The position numbers and the translations under genes are program-made. The notes below the pieces were generated by a model. The model searched no databases, was not told where the DNA came from, and saw only the letters and a list, made by a program, of their open reading frames with translations. Shown one piece after another: positions 34,547-46,418 of a stretch of DNA of 64,000 bases; the stretch's first letter is position 1, and the number at the start of each line of letters is the position of its first letter. The stretch comes from Okapia johnstoni (Eukaryota; Chordata; Mammalia; Artiodactyla; Giraffidae), in contig CM044315.1 in assembly GCA_024291935.2 (NCBI GenBank), forward strand, positions 52,736,385 through 52,800,384, written 5' to 3'.

Positions 34547-34846
34547 TTAAATTATTCTTAAATCTACTAGTAGTTTTTTTCCCACCTCTTTCATATCATC
34601 TATGAAGTGGAAACAGGAAATCAAGTTTTCACGTAGTGGCAATTTGAAATGAGTGTTAAATGCATGTATGATCTTTGAGAGAAAAGAATCAGAAATTATT
34701 GCTATGTCCTTCACAGGTCTCTCGTTAATTGCACTGAGAAAGTCTTCAATACCACAATCTAAGCTGCATCCAGCAAGGGAGCTGAAATCTTTTGGGTGCT
34801 TTGTGATTTTCATGCACAGCCTTTCATCACAATTGTCACGTGAACT
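34547..34846 (-). CDS. Unidentified ORF, possible exon or conserved element
   Basis: A minus-strand frame open from a stop at about 34846 to the TAA at 34547-34549; its first ATG gives 88 aa. I do not recognise it. Its composition is balanced (KDFSSLAGCSLDCGIEDF near the start, INERPVKDIAIISDSFLSKI in the middle, LISCFHFIDDM near the end) and unlike the F/I/N-rich chance ORFs nearby. No signal peptide or membrane segment is seen. A possible donor (AAAGAG|GTGGGA) lies inside it; the upstream AG acceptor has a poor pyrimidine tract. It could equally be a non-coding conserved element or chance. Confidence 0.2.
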   Translation of the reverse strand, partial: SSRDNCDERLCMKITKHPKDFSSLAGCSLDCGIEDFLSAINERPVKDIAIISDSFLSKIIHAFNTHFKLPLRENLISCFHFIDDMKEVGKKLLVDLRII

Positions 34847-34850
34847 TTAA

Positions 34851-36234
34851 ACATTTTGTATACAAGATTATAATTACTTTAACTCTTTAAAAAGTCAGAT
34901 TTATTTGGTAGAATTCTTTTTCTAGACCTTACCTTTGTCAGAATGGAATTTAGAATATGCAATTAAATGGAACGTAAGGCATATGAAGTAATTTTGAGCA
35001 TGAGCATGCAGTTGAACCATTGTAGCTCACGTTGCACCTTGACATCAAGATGAAAATAAAACTGCTTTGCTTGTAGTTGTTGCCCATTCAGGAAACATTC
35101 ATAGAAACTTTGAAGAAACAGCTGTGATTTACCAAAAATGACTCACTTGTTAATGTAATAAATTACATTCACTGACTTCATTGAACCCAACTCATGAAAT
35201 ATAAAATGAGATGGTATTTTAGATCTCAAAATATAAAGTTAAGTCTGAAGTCAGCTATAATTTATGGTTGCCCTTAGATTTGAATAAGCAGTTCAATTAA
35301 ATATATGGTATTAAAAGTTGAATTTTATGTTTTTGTTATAGAGGATTATGATTGAATATGTAATTATTCATATACATGGACTATTTTGAAGATTGGAAAG
35401 CAAAAAATTTATATTGTGCCCCTCCCACTTACTTGATGTATGATTCCCTAGTGTGCCCTGACTTTTAAAGTAAAATAATCACAGTATCACCCTATAGGGT
35501 TATTGTTAATATTAAAGGAAATAAAACAAATAAAATTTGGCATATTGTTTTATACTAAAATGATGTGAAAAGCAAATATGCTTTAATTTAAAAATTGGGT
35601 GAAGTCAGCAAGAGAACAAATGTTGTATAAAATGTTAGTTAATATATTTGATCAAGAAATGGCCAGATATAGGGAGAGTGGGGTGGAATGAATTGAATTC
35701 CCCAAATTCTGAGTATTTTGTCAAGATTAAATTGTTACTCTAGGCACTTACTTAAAATTAACAGTAGATAAAATTGCATCTCTGTGGTTCTCACTGTCTG
35801 CAGTAAGTATGTAAATCTGTGTTCTTTATAAAAGAGAAATGAGTGTCCTCCTAAGGCCCTACACAAGTTAGACACTCTTTCTGGTGGTAGTTTTAGAACA
35901 AGATAGGAGAAGAAGGCACAATTAAATGCTTTCCCAGTCCTCAAACATAGAGTCAAGGAAATAGGGAGATCCTGGGGCTTGACCACTTGGACCAGTGGCA
36001 AAAATAGAACCAGAATCAAGCAGTGAGGGAAGATGTGGAGGACAAAAAAGGGAGGGCTATTTGAGAATAACTCTACAATACTACCCAGTAAGGAATTAAA
36101 ATTTTTTTTGCGCCATCCTATTGGTCCCTACTAATGTTCATCACCTGTGTTCAATCTCTTTACGGGCCATGAATAGCACATTCAAGCTGCAAATTATCCT
36201 GGATACAATCTGTAGGATAGAACTGTGAGGGGGT
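34851..36234. other. Unrecognised DNA
   Basis: No gene or repeat family recognised. The 94-aa minus ORF at 35735-36019 has no identifiable domain. Confidence 0.5.
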
Positions 36235-36524
36235 AGTATCACTATGGAGAAGGCAATGGCACCCCACTACAGTACTCTTGCCTGGAAAATCCCATGGATG
36301 GAGGAGCCTGGTAGTCTGCAGTTCATGAGGTCGCTAAGAGTAGGACACAACTGAGCGACTTCACTTTCACTTTTCACTTTCATGCATTGGAGAAGGAAAT
36401 GGCAACCCACTCCAGTGTTCTTGCCTGGAGAATCCCAGGGACAGCGGAGCCTGTTGGGCTGCCATCTATGGGGTCGCACAGAGTCAGACACGACTGAGGT
36501 GACTTAGCAGTAGCAGTATCACTA
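36235..36524 (+). mobile_element. BOV-A2 SINE dimer with 10-bp TSD
   Basis: Two BOV-A2 units (about 36246-36385 and 36390-36514) joined by 'cacttttcactttcatgcat', with an (AGT/AGC)n end. AGTATCACTA flanks it exactly at 36235-36244 and 36515-36524. The dimer with linker is the standard BOV-A2 form. It ends 6 bp before the BovB at 36530. Confidence 0.95.
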
Positions 36525-36529
36525 CTGGA

Positions 36530-38128
36530 ATCAGTTCAGTTCAATTCAGTCGCTCGGTCGTGTCCGACTCTGTGCGACCCCATGAATTGCAGCACGCCAG
36601 GCCTCTCTGTCCATCACCAGCTCCAGGAGTCTACCCAAACCCATGTCCATCGAGTTGGTGATGCCATCCAACCATCTCATCCTCTGTCGTCCCCTTCTCC
36701 TCCTGCCCCCAATCCTACCCAGCATCAGGGTCTTTTCCAATGAGTTAACTCTTCGCATGAGGTGGCCAAAGTATTGGAGTTTCAGCTTCAACATCAGTCC
36801 TTCCAATGAACACCCAAGATTGATCTCTTTTATGATTGATTAATTGGATCTCCTTGCAGTCCAAGGGACTCTCAAGAGTCTTCTCCAACACCACAGTTCA
36901 AAAGCATCAATTCTGCAGTGCTCAGCTTTCTTCACCGTCCAACTCTCACATCCATACATGACCACTGGAAAAACAATAGCCTTGACCAAACGGACCTTTG
37001 TTGGCAAAGTAATGTCTCTACTTTTAAATATGCTATCTAGGTTGGCCATAACCTTCCTTCCAAGGAGTAAGTGTCTTTTACTTTCATGGCTGCAATCACC
37101 ATCTGCAGAGGTTTTGGAGCCCAAAAAAATAAAGTCTGACACTGTTTCCACTGTTTCCCCATCTATTTCCCATGAAGTGATGGGACCAGATGCCATGATC
37201 TTAGTTTTCTGAACGTTGAGCTTTAAGCCAACTTTTTCACTCTCCTCTTTCACTTTCATCAAGAGGCTCTTTAGTTCTTCTTCACTTTCTGCTATAAGGG
37301 TGGTGTCATCTGCATATCTGAGGTTATTGATATTTCTCCCAGCAATCTTGATTCCAGCCTGTGTTTCTTCCAGCCCAGCATTTCTCACAATGTATTCTGC
37401 ATATAAGTTAAATAAGTAGGGTGACAATATACAGCCTTGATGTACTCCAACCAGTCTGTTGTTCCATGCCCAGTTCTAACTGTTGCTTCCTGACCTGCAT
37501 ACAGGTTTCTCAAGAGACAGGTCTGGTATTTCCATCTCTTTCAGAATTTTCCAGTTTACTGTGACCCACACAGTCAAAGCCCTTGGCATAGTCAATCAAG
37601 CAGAAATAGATGTTTTTCTGGAACTCTCTTGCTTTTTCAATGATCCGGTGGATATTGGCAATTTGATCTCTGGTTCCTCTGCCTTTTCTAAAACCAGCTT
37701 GAACATCTGGAAGTTCACGGTTCACGTATTGCTGAAGCCTGGCTTGGAGAATTTTGAGCATTACTTTACTAGCGTGTGAGATGAGTGCAATTGTGCGGTA
37801 GTTTGAGCATTCTTTGGCATTGCCTTTCTTTGGGATTGGAATGAAAACTGACCTTTTCCAGTCCTGTGGCCACTGCTGAGTTTTCCAAATTTGCTGGCAT
37901 ATCGAGTGCAGCACTTTCACAGCATCACCTGTGAGGATTTAAAATAGCTCAACTGGAATTCCATCACCTCCACTAGCTTTGTTCGTAGTGATGCTTTCTA
38001 AGGCCCACTTGACTTCACATTCCAGGATGTCTGGCTCTAGGTGAGTAATAACACCATCGTGATTATGTGGGTCGTGAAGATCTTTTTTGTACAGTTCTTC
38101 TGTGTATTCTTGCCACCGTTTCTTAAGG
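36530..38128 (-). mobile_element. BovB LINE copy, young subfamily, RT to 3' end
   Basis: Antisense BovB. Minus-strand frames: C-terminal tail 36546-36806 ([34 protein letters not shown]), RT plus post-RT 36840-37427 (LFNLYAEYIVRNAGLEE, RYADDTTLIAESEEELKS with YADD at 37305-37316, [16 protein letters not shown]), and early RT 37510-37920 (FIPIPKKGNAKECSNYRT, GFRKGRGTRDQIANIHR, FCLIDYAKGFDCVGH). Frames are broken by a loss of about 13 bp near 37450, an 8-bp loss near 37523 and a 2-bp loss at 37553/37554, the last shared with the 46.4-kb copy. Divergence is low. No endonuclease. Confidence 0.95.
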
Positions 38129-38531
38129 TTATCTAATGTTTTCTATGTCATAAGCTGTGTATCTACATGCTGGGCCAAAGGAATATGTTGCCTATCCACA
38201 GAAGTAGAAGTCTGAACACTCCCATCCACTGCATCTTAGTGTCAGAGTCTCCAGGAAAATACAACTCAGTCAAGGTCTGGATAAAATAGCTACTCACATG
38301 GAGAACAGATAAAGCAATATTAGCTTTAATAGTGGGTGTCAGTCCCCCACAGTCAGAAAATTCTTTCCCAAATTAGTCAGAATCTGTCATTTTTAATATG
38401 ACCATGATGAGTCTCAGGTTGCATGAGAGAATTCTTCCTTGAGTCAGTTGTTTCACAGTAACTATTAACAACACTCCCTTTTACTCTCAAAATATTCTGA
38501 TTCAGATGATTAAATGTATGATGTATATGAT
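38129..38531. other. No gene recognised
   Basis: Unrecognised sequence between BovB and a SINE. Confidence 0.5.
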
Positions 38532-38752
38532 GTGTGCGTGTGTGCACTCAGTTGTATCTGACACTTTGTGACGCCATGGAATGTAACCTACCAGGCTCCT
38601 CTGTTAATGGAATTTTCTAGGTAAGAATACCGGAGTGAATTGTCATTTCTTACTTCAGGGGCTCTTTCCAACCTGAGTATTGAACACCTGTCTCTTGTGT
38701 CTCCTGAATTGACAGGCAGATTCTTTACTGCTATGACAACTGGGAAGCCCAA
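38532..38752 (-). mobile_element. Bov-tA SINE, diverged
   Basis: Antisense: 'gcactcagttgtatctgaca', 'aggtaagaataccggagtga', 'caggcagattctttactgct', 'caactgggaagccc'. Older than most SINEs here. Confidence 0.88.
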
Positions 38753-39886
38753 ACATATTGTCCCCGTTAATCATATGGGACCTAATAATACTTGGGATTC
38801 AGGAGAAGTCAAGTTAGCTTCAGAATCAGTAGAATTTCACATTCCATTTCAATCCTACCTAGTGAAACTGCTGAAGACAAACTGATCTAAAAGACATGAG
38901 CCATTGCTTCAGGTGTTGTTTTCCAACTATTTTGTGCTAAATGACCCATAGTGAACTGGCTTGAGGTTCACTGCAGACCTGGAAGGGATCTATATAGCTA
39001 TCACTACGCACCAAGTCCACATGGAATTTTATTCCTAGTCCTTATTCTCACTAGTAAGTTGCAAAGAGAATTTTGGGGATTTGCTTTGTTTGTATTTATT
39101 GACCATTTAAAAATGAGTTATTGTTTAGAAAACATTACTCTTGTTAGTTTTTTATTGTTTGGAGAGCTTCAGAATGCTTTTAAACCACTTTTAAAAGAAT
39201 AAAGCAAAATGCAGGTCAGTTGTCGTAAATTCAACTGACAGGCAATGTACTGAGAAGGTAAAGAAAGAAAGATTCAGCAGTGAAATGAAAATGTCCATTA
39301 AACTGCAGGTAACTTATTGATACAACCTCTAGGATAAAACACTTTTGTTCTCTTTCTCTCTCTTTCTTCCCACTCCCTTCCTTTGGTTGGGTCACTGGGG
39401 GCAAATCCAATTAGATCATAAGCCATTTTCTACATGATCTTAGGCAATTAACTTACAGTTTTTATTTCTCAAAACAATGAAGCTTTAATAAAGGCACAAA
39501 TCTATCATTTTAGTAAAACATCCTCAACCAATTCATATCAGTTTACATTTTACATTTGATATATTACAGTTAATTCATCCTTCTGAGTTCAGTAAGACAA
39601 ATGCAATATGCCAACTCCCAGAAACCAGAAGGAAAATACTTTCATTTTTAGCCCTCCTGATTTAGAAGATAAGGAGAATACAGTATATTTGTCTTCAGAA
39701 TTTGCTATGATGCTTCCTTAGAATTATTGATGGAAAGAGAAATTTTGAAGCTGCCAAACAGGCTAGGACTTGCAAACTAATTACATCACTCCCTCATTGT
39801 GAAACTATAGCCAAATTAATTGGTCAGTCAGAGTCCAGAATTTTCACATTAAAAATGGGGATTTGTTTATTCACTTAATAGTGAGT
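38753..39886. other. No gene recognised
   Basis: ORFs of 81 and 83 aa at 38640-38885 and 38951-39202 partly overlap the SINE or lack recognisable features. A CT-rich run lies at 39348-39372. Confidence 0.5.
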
Positions 39887-40012
39887 ATTGGCTTCTGTTA
39901 GGAAATGGTAATTCACCCCAGTATTCTTGCTTGGGAAGTCCCATGGACAGAGAAGCCAGGTGGGCTACTGTCTGTGGAGTCGCAAAGACTGAAAAACAAA
40001 CAATTGGCTTCT
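39887..40012 (+). mobile_element. 5'-truncated Bov SINE with 10-bp TSD
   Basis: Body 39897-40002 begins mid-element ('aggaaatggtaattcacccc') and ends at 'gtcgcaaagactgaaaaaca'. ATTGGCTTCT flanks it exactly at 39887-39896 and 40003-40012. Confidence 0.9.
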
Positions 40013-40019
40013 TTTATGA

Positions 40020-40110
40020 GCCAAACACCACAGCACTGAATAAAGTTGGTGAATAAAATGGATATGGTTTCTGCCCTCAGGAACCTATAATCTAATGAAT
40101 ATCCAATATT
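40020..40110 (-). repeat. L2 LINE remnant (antisense)
   Basis: 'gccaaacaccacagcactga' and 'tctgccctcaggaacctata atctaatg' match antisense L2 (ccctgccctcatggagctta cattctagtg). Confidence 0.55.
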
Positions 40111-40124
40111 TATCATCAAGAAAA

Positions 40125-40188
40125 TAATAGTACCTGTTATTATCAGAATTAAGTGAGATAATTTATATAAAGCTCTGCATCTAGTTTC
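40125..40188 (+). repeat. MIR SINE fragment
   Basis: 'aatagtacctgttattatca' then 'attaagtgagataatttata taaagctctgc' match the MIR core (aatagtacctacctcatagg ... attaaatgagttaatatatgtaaagcgc). Confidence 0.65.
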
Positions 40189-40954
40189 CAAAATAATACA
40201 AAAACTTATTGGTTGTCATATTGCTAATGAAAGAAGTGGAATATTAGGTCAAAAACTGCTAAGCAGAAACAGAAATATGATTTATGTACTTTCTCTATCA
40301 CTAGTACCACTCTAACAAAAGCTTGATTTCCTTGAATTTGATGGGTAGCTGCTTACTGCATCATTGTCCTCATGAATAAAGGCATGGTTGTAAATCCTAT
40401 GAAAGACAACCATCATCTGTCTATGTCTGGCACCTTGTTTATGGATATCTGGTGACTTTTCACCCTTTTATAAACTATGAGAAAAACAGATCTTTGGGTT
40501 TCTGGTTCTTAAGCATACAAAATTGACACATGTGACTTGCAAGTAATAATATTATATCAAAACAATGTTGTAGCAAAAACATTAAGGCAGGGTATTTCCA
40601 CAGGTTCCCTTGTTATCCTCATTTATGGTTTTTTCAAAAGCTATAATGCCACTAAATCTTCTGAGCAGAAAGCATATACAGCTTTGTTCAGAGATGTTGC
40701 CTGAGTCTTGGAAACATAAAGATGGTGACTACTGGAGATATTTGGAGCTATCTAAATAGCTGATCTCCTTCTAGAGTAATAAAGCTAGAAGCATCTCTCT
40801 TCTTTCTCCAGAGATATTTCACATCAGGATAAGATAGTATTTCTAGCTTCGAAAGACAGGAGGCTAAATCTGCCCGAAGCACCCATGTTAAAACAGGATC
40901 TCAAAATTCTGGCTTCCCTCAGGTTTATCCATCATAGTACTCTTCCTAAATCTT
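40189..40954. other. No gene recognised
   Basis: Unrecognised AT-rich sequence. Confidence 0.5.
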
Positions 40955-41130
40955 AAATCCTTTCTAATGACTTCCCTTGCATTATCTAATTTAATTCTCA
41001 GGAAGGTCCAGAGAGATAGATATCATTATTTCCATCTTACAGATAAGGGAATTGAGGCTTAGAGAGATAAAATAATTTGCCAATTAATCTAAAGAGAAAA
41101 TAACAAGACTGGCATCCACACATATATAGT
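40955..41130 (-). repeat. MIR SINE (antisense)
   Basis: 'gcattatctaatttaattct', 'tccatcttacagataaggga', 'attgaggcttagagagataa' and 'aataatttgccaat' match antisense MIR (cattttacagatgaggaaac tgaggcacagagaggttaag ... cttgcccaag). Confidence 0.8.
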
Positions 41131-42174
41131 CCACCTTCAGAATGGCCACACTATGTCATAAAATAACATTGTCTCAAGTGAGGATTAAAGAAATAAAATA
41201 AAAAGTAAATAAATTGGTAGGTTATCAATATTTATATTATGTCTAAATATGCCAGTTCCTAACTATCTTATTAAGCCAGAAATCTCAATTTAGCCCAGTC
41301 TCAGGGAATGAAATTTTTAAGTTTGCAACAGTAATGAAAGACATTTCTTTCAGGCACAACCAGCAGCAGCTAATGAAATTCAGATAATCCTATATGACCA
41401 TAATAAAAATACTTCTGTGCCATACTTGTGTTCCAGTTGGCCTGCCACTTGAATAATACATATATATGCCCTCCAGTCAAAATCAGAACTAAATAGAGTG
41501 TTGTGATAGTTCTTACTTTGCAAGGTTTTAAAAAAGACAAGAAGATAAGAATAAACACATACAGCATATAAAGAACCTCCATGTAAAAGGAAATCCATAA
41601 ATCTCAGTAGACTGAAAAAAAAACTTTCAAAGTAAACCTAACTGAATAACACATGAATATTATAACTAGCTCAAATGCAACAGCTTGTTGGTTAGCTATG
41701 GTAAATCATCAGGTTCATCTCAATGTGTAGTTTGTGTTCCTTTTCTAGAAATAAGCATGAACCAGATGAAATATAACTATCAGTTAGTCCTGCAGGGTTT
41801 ATATCCTACTGAATTACTATGGAATTTTTCTCTTCTTTTTGTGTATTGCCAATATTTGAAATTTCTTCAAGTATCCCTATTTCATAAAATAGAATGTAGC
41901 ATTTTAAAGTCAATACTAAAGTAAAACTATTAAAAAATCTCAACCATGCTAATTATCATTCAGTTTTATTATATGGAATTGACTTTTTACCAATACAAGT
42001 AGAATAAGTTGTTTTCTAAATATGTAGTCACTTTCACTAGTTAAGAGAATGCAGTGTTATGTCCCTCATATATATTTCACATATATGAATTTTACTATAT
42101 AGTTCACATATAAATGTATATTTTATACATAGTTAATTTCATATAAACTCACATGTATCACTTTTAATATAAGG

Positions 42175-42177
<3 letters not shown>

Positions 42178-42219
<42 letters not shown>
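42178..42219. repeat. (AT)n microsatellite
   Basis: About 21 uninterrupted AT units, self-complementary. Confidence 0.98.
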
Positions 42220-42222
<3 letters not shown>

Positions 42223-43949
42223 CTCAATTTCACACTTGAGTAAATGAGACAAAACCAAAAATGTATCTAGACTGAACAGGACTTTGAAGTTCACAAGTAT
42301 TTCTAAATCTTAGCAACTAAAGAGATGTTAGATCATCATAGAGACTTCTCAATATTAGAACAAATAAAGTTATGGAATACCAAATCATCATGATACCAAT
42401 CAGTTTATTAAGCTCAATATAAGATAAAATAATTCAACCAGGTAAATTGAAAAATGCAGCAATGGTCCCAGGGGAATCCTTGTACCTGTAGGATGCCAAG
42501 TCAATGACATTTCCTCACCAGGAGGCTTAAGCATTATTGCAAACTAAGCCAGAGGAAGGGTTACTCACCGAGAATACAAAAAAGATGGATCGATGCTTTC
42601 TCCATTGGATATTTCCTAATAACAAAAGAAAGATTCAGAGAATTCAGTACTTCGTCACCTCTAGAAACAAAAGTTAGAAGTCCATTACAAAACTCACTTT
42701 GTCCATAAAATTTCATTTATAGAACACAGCTGTGCTTTACTTTTCATGAGCAATGAATATTTCTATTAAGACTCTGTAATACAATATCGATGCGTTCCAA
42801 AGGCAATCACCCCTAATTACAACATATACTTTACCAAAGAGAAGGAAAACATGGCTGTAGCTCTGTGAAATTATAATATTGTGTGTATAAAAGTCATATG
42901 CTCTTAAAGAAAATGTGTGATATTTTTCATCAAAAATTCTGGAATCTTTCTGGAAACCTGTGTGATATTCATCGCCTCTTACTGTGTGTCAAGGGTTCCC
43001 AAGATCACTCTTGGACTTGATGAAAAGCTAGAAGGACCAAGATATTCTTACACGTCCATTTATAGTTTATTATAGCAGAATGATTCAGATTAAAATCAGC
43101 AAAGAAGAAAAATACAAGGCACAAAGTCCAGGAGAAACCAGGTGTGAATATCCAGGTGTTCCTCCTAGTGAAGTTACATGGAGATGCACTTAATTCTTCC
43201 AGCAATGATGTTTGACAACATGTGTGAAGTGGTGCCAACTGGGGAAGCTCAGCCAAGCCTTGTTGTATAAAGATTTTTATCGGCAATCCACCCATATGAC
43301 TGGCCTTAATAAATCAGATTCCAGTCCCTTCCCTACTCTACCAAGCAAAAACTAATCTTCACCATAAATCATTGTTAGGATAAATGATACCAGTAGAGTT
43401 CCAAAACCTCAAATGTATATAATCTTATTACTTAAAATATTATAAGGAACAGTCCTGAAGGCAGGTCTATCTTTGGAATGTACAAGATTTGAGTAACCCA
43501 GGTCAGCTGAATGGTCTTTTACTTGCCTAATTACATTCTATTGGCCTTAATTCCTTTGCAGTATATAGATATGGTAATAACATTTATGCTATGTACTCCA
43601 GAAGTTATTTTAAAAATTAATTTTGATGAGTCATGTACAAATCCCAGACAAATGTTAAGTTATTATTGTTACCATACTGATGAAAGTTGATTAGTCAATA
43701 AAAACAAATGAAGAATGTGACTTTTATAAACCATATTGATAATATTCTGCTGCTCTTTAGTAATTAATTCCATTTTTTAAACATGAAAATAAAAGAAAAT
43801 TTTGCTTAAAGATAGACATTGTTTGCATTATATGATATCCAATTATATAGTTAATTGGATAATTATAGTATCAGTGTGATATTTTTTAATGTTCCCAATA
43901 AACAATTTATACAATGAACTAATTTTCCAATATGGTAATTTATATATGT

Positions 43950-43972
43950 ACACACACACACATATATATATA
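43950..43972. repeat. (CA)n(TA)n simple repeat
   Basis: Short compound dinucleotide run. Confidence 0.9.
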
Positions 43973-44456
43973 AAATACACTGATTCATACATATGAAGAC
44001 ATACTGTGGATGGAAAAAAAGTAGGCAAAAGAGATTCAAATCATATATTAAGTAATCTATTTCTCAAAAGAGACAATGACTTAAATTGGGATGTAAGTTT
44101 AATTTACCTCTGTGAAATGCTATGAGAGAAGCAGAACATTTTATTTTATTTTTCCAGTCCCTGTCTCCTGTACAACCCTTGCCCAAAATAGTAAATATAG
44201 GTAATGCATTTTGTGCTTTGATGTTCAAGTGTGAATGTTTGCTTAGGTAATTTACATGTGTTAGCCACTAAACAATATTTGGACGTTGTAGTAAACAGTT
44301 CTCAATGGAGGCTCTTCACATTTTGAGGCTTTCTTCACATTTCGCTGGTTTACTCACAGGGAAATTAATAGCACTAAAACCTACTACTACAGTACTCATT
44401 CACTATTACATCATAAGGTACAAACTAAAGATACATCTTTTGTTAATTAGATACAC

Positions 44457-44682
44457 ATTCATGAATCTTGGGCTTCTCTTGTGGCTCAGCTGGTAAAGAA
44501 ACCTCCTGCAATGCAGGAGACCTGGGTTCAATCCCTGGGTTGGGATGATCCCCTGGAGAAAGGAAAGCCTACCCATTCTGCTATTCTGGCCTAGAGAATT
44601 CCATGGACTGTATAGTCCACGGGGTCGCAAAGAGTCAGACACGACTGAATGACTTTCGCTTTCACTTTCATTCATGAATCTT
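44457..44682 (+). mobile_element. Bov-tA SINE with 13-bp TSD
   Basis: Full-length sense copy (44470-44669): tRNA-like A box 'tggctcagctggtaaagaa', B box 'gggttcaatccctgggttgg', BovB-like 3' part 'gtcgcaaagagtcagacacg'. ATTCATGAATCTT flanks it exactly at 44457-44469 and 44670-44682. Confidence 0.96.
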
Positions 44683-44920
44683 AGGTTTGAAATTAAATTC
44701 ACTGGAGAAAGAGACAGAATATGAGACATTCATTTTGATAGTGTGAAGTGTGATAGAGATGTAAGGAGCCCAGCATTTTCAGCCTTGTCAGTAGCTTCTA
44801 GATTTAGCAGCTTTTGATTGTGGGGAAGGTGGAATGGTTCTAAAGCTGACAGCTCTCATGGTGCTTTCCTGATATCAGGGCTTGGAAATGGTGAAAGCAA
44901 CTTTGCCAGGCTTGTTTGGG

Positions 44921-45535
44921 ATTGTGTATCTGGTTGCTGTTGTTGTTCAGTCGCTCAGTCGTGTCTGACTCTTTGTGACCCCATGAACTGTAGCATGCCA
45001 GGCTTCCCTGTCCTTCATCATCTCCTGGAGCTTGCTCAAACTCATGTCCATTGAGTCAGTAACGTCATCCAGCCATCTCATCCTCTGTTATGCCCTTCTC
45101 CTCCAGTCTTCAATCTTTCTCAGCATCAGGGTCTTTTCCAATGAGTCAGCTCTTTGCATCAGGTTACCAAAGTATTGGAGCTTCAGCTTCAACATCAGTC
45201 CTTCCAATGAATATTCAGGACTGATTTCCTTTAGGATGGACTGGTTTGATCACCTTGCAGTCCAAGGGACTCTCATGAGTTTTCCCCAACACCACAGTTC
45301 AAAAGCATCAATTCTTTGGTGCTCAGCTTTCTTTATGGTTCAACTCTCACATCCATACATGACTATTGGAAAAACTATGGTTTTTCCAATAGCTTTGATT
45401 AGATGGACCTTTGTTGGTAAAGTAACGTCTCTGCTTTTTAATATGCTGTGTAGGTTTGTCATAGCTTTTCTTCCAAGGAGCAAACATCTTTTAACTTCAT
45501 GGCTGCTGTCACCAGCCATGAAATTGTGTTTCTGG
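44921..45535 (-). mobile_element. BovB 3' copy with TSD and hairpins
   Basis: Antisense BovB 44934-45522, from the 3' end ('gttgttgttcagtcgctcag') through the C-terminal tail to a 5' truncation point after 'ttcatggctgctgtcacc'. Flanks attgtgtatctgg (44921-44933) and attgtgtttctgg (45523-45535) differ at one base. It has a 12-bp insertion making a perfect 13-bp-arm hairpin (45363-45392), and its truncated 5' end also folds back (45496-45504 with 45514-45522). Confidence 0.93.
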
Positions 45536-46418
45536 TAGTCTGTTCTGGAAATGCTCCTAGACTGTTTTTCTTCATTCTTTCAAAAATTCTGTGAGGTCCA
45601 TTAATAACCTCCTTTTTAATTAAACTATTTAAGGTTGCTAATTCTGTTGTCCAAACAAAGGAGAAAGAGTAGAATGGCTACGAACACTCACTTATGATAT
45701 ATTTGAGGTACTGTATCAAATTCCAATTCTGCCACTAACTCTCACTTCTAAGACTTATTTTTCTAAAAACCAAAACATACTTTGAAGTATTTTTCAGAAG
45801 ATAATGGATGTTAAGCCTTTGCTACATCATCCAACAATAACCAAAGGTATTGCTGCCAATGCTAATGCCACAACAAATTCTTTAATTGTGTCTCATAGCA
45901 GAAGATAAACATTCACACTTAGAAAGTAAAAAGCTGTTCTTCAATCATTAACTGTAAATTAGTCAGTGTTTAATTAGATAGTATATTTGAAGTTGTTAGA
46001 ATATTTAAGGATAGAAAGACTTACTAAATAAATATTTCCAAGATGACTTAGTATAGAATTAAGTAATGAAGAGTAAACTAACAAATAGAATCATAAATAC
46101 CTATCCATACATACATACATACACAAGTGGTCATTTAGGTGGCATAAGGAGGGTCAAATAGGGCTGAACTAAATTATTTATAAAGTTTGCTCCAATACTG
46201 ATAGTCTAAAGATCCATTAAACTGTAAAACTAAAAAAATGGGTAAAGTTAATTAGGAACAATTTCCTGGTGAGTTTTGGGTTGAAGATGGATGAAAAGAG
46301 AGAAGCAGTAAGACCAACCAGCTGCAAAGGAAAAGGGCTACATATGGTGACACATCAAAATAAGCATTTACATATTAAGTTCAGCCTCTGCCTGAAGTCA
46401 CATTATGCAAAGACATAA
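45536..46418. other. No gene recognised
   Basis: AT-rich; (CATA)n at 46105-46124. Confidence 0.55.
46105..46124. repeat. (CATA)n simple repeat
   Basis: Four to five units. Confidence 0.95.

Larger units (their letters stand above)
41131..44456. other. AT-rich DNA with simple repeats, no gene recognised
   Basis: ORFs up to 96 aa (43005-43295, minus) have no recognisable domain. Contains (AT)n at 42178-42219 and a CA/TA tract at 43950-43972. No mobile element recognised over 3.3 kb, unusual for this window. Confidence 0.5.

Noticed and set aside
36844..37212. Long ORFs on the strand opposite BovB RT (also 18049-18705, 46711-47109, 51894-52271)
   Set aside because: They recur in every copy as antisense shadows of BovB and have no independent evidence.
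36840..37427. Reverse transcriptase ORFs as host genes or as a bacterial retron or group II intron
   Set aside because: Sequence, tail and SINE partners identify BovB. All copies are truncated and frameshifted.
44470..44530. tRNA genes in Bov-tA heads (also at 17.36, 30.47, 59.04 kb)
   Set aside because: A-box and B-box resemblance comes from the SINE's tRNA-derived head. No complete cloverleaf with an acceptor stem is present.
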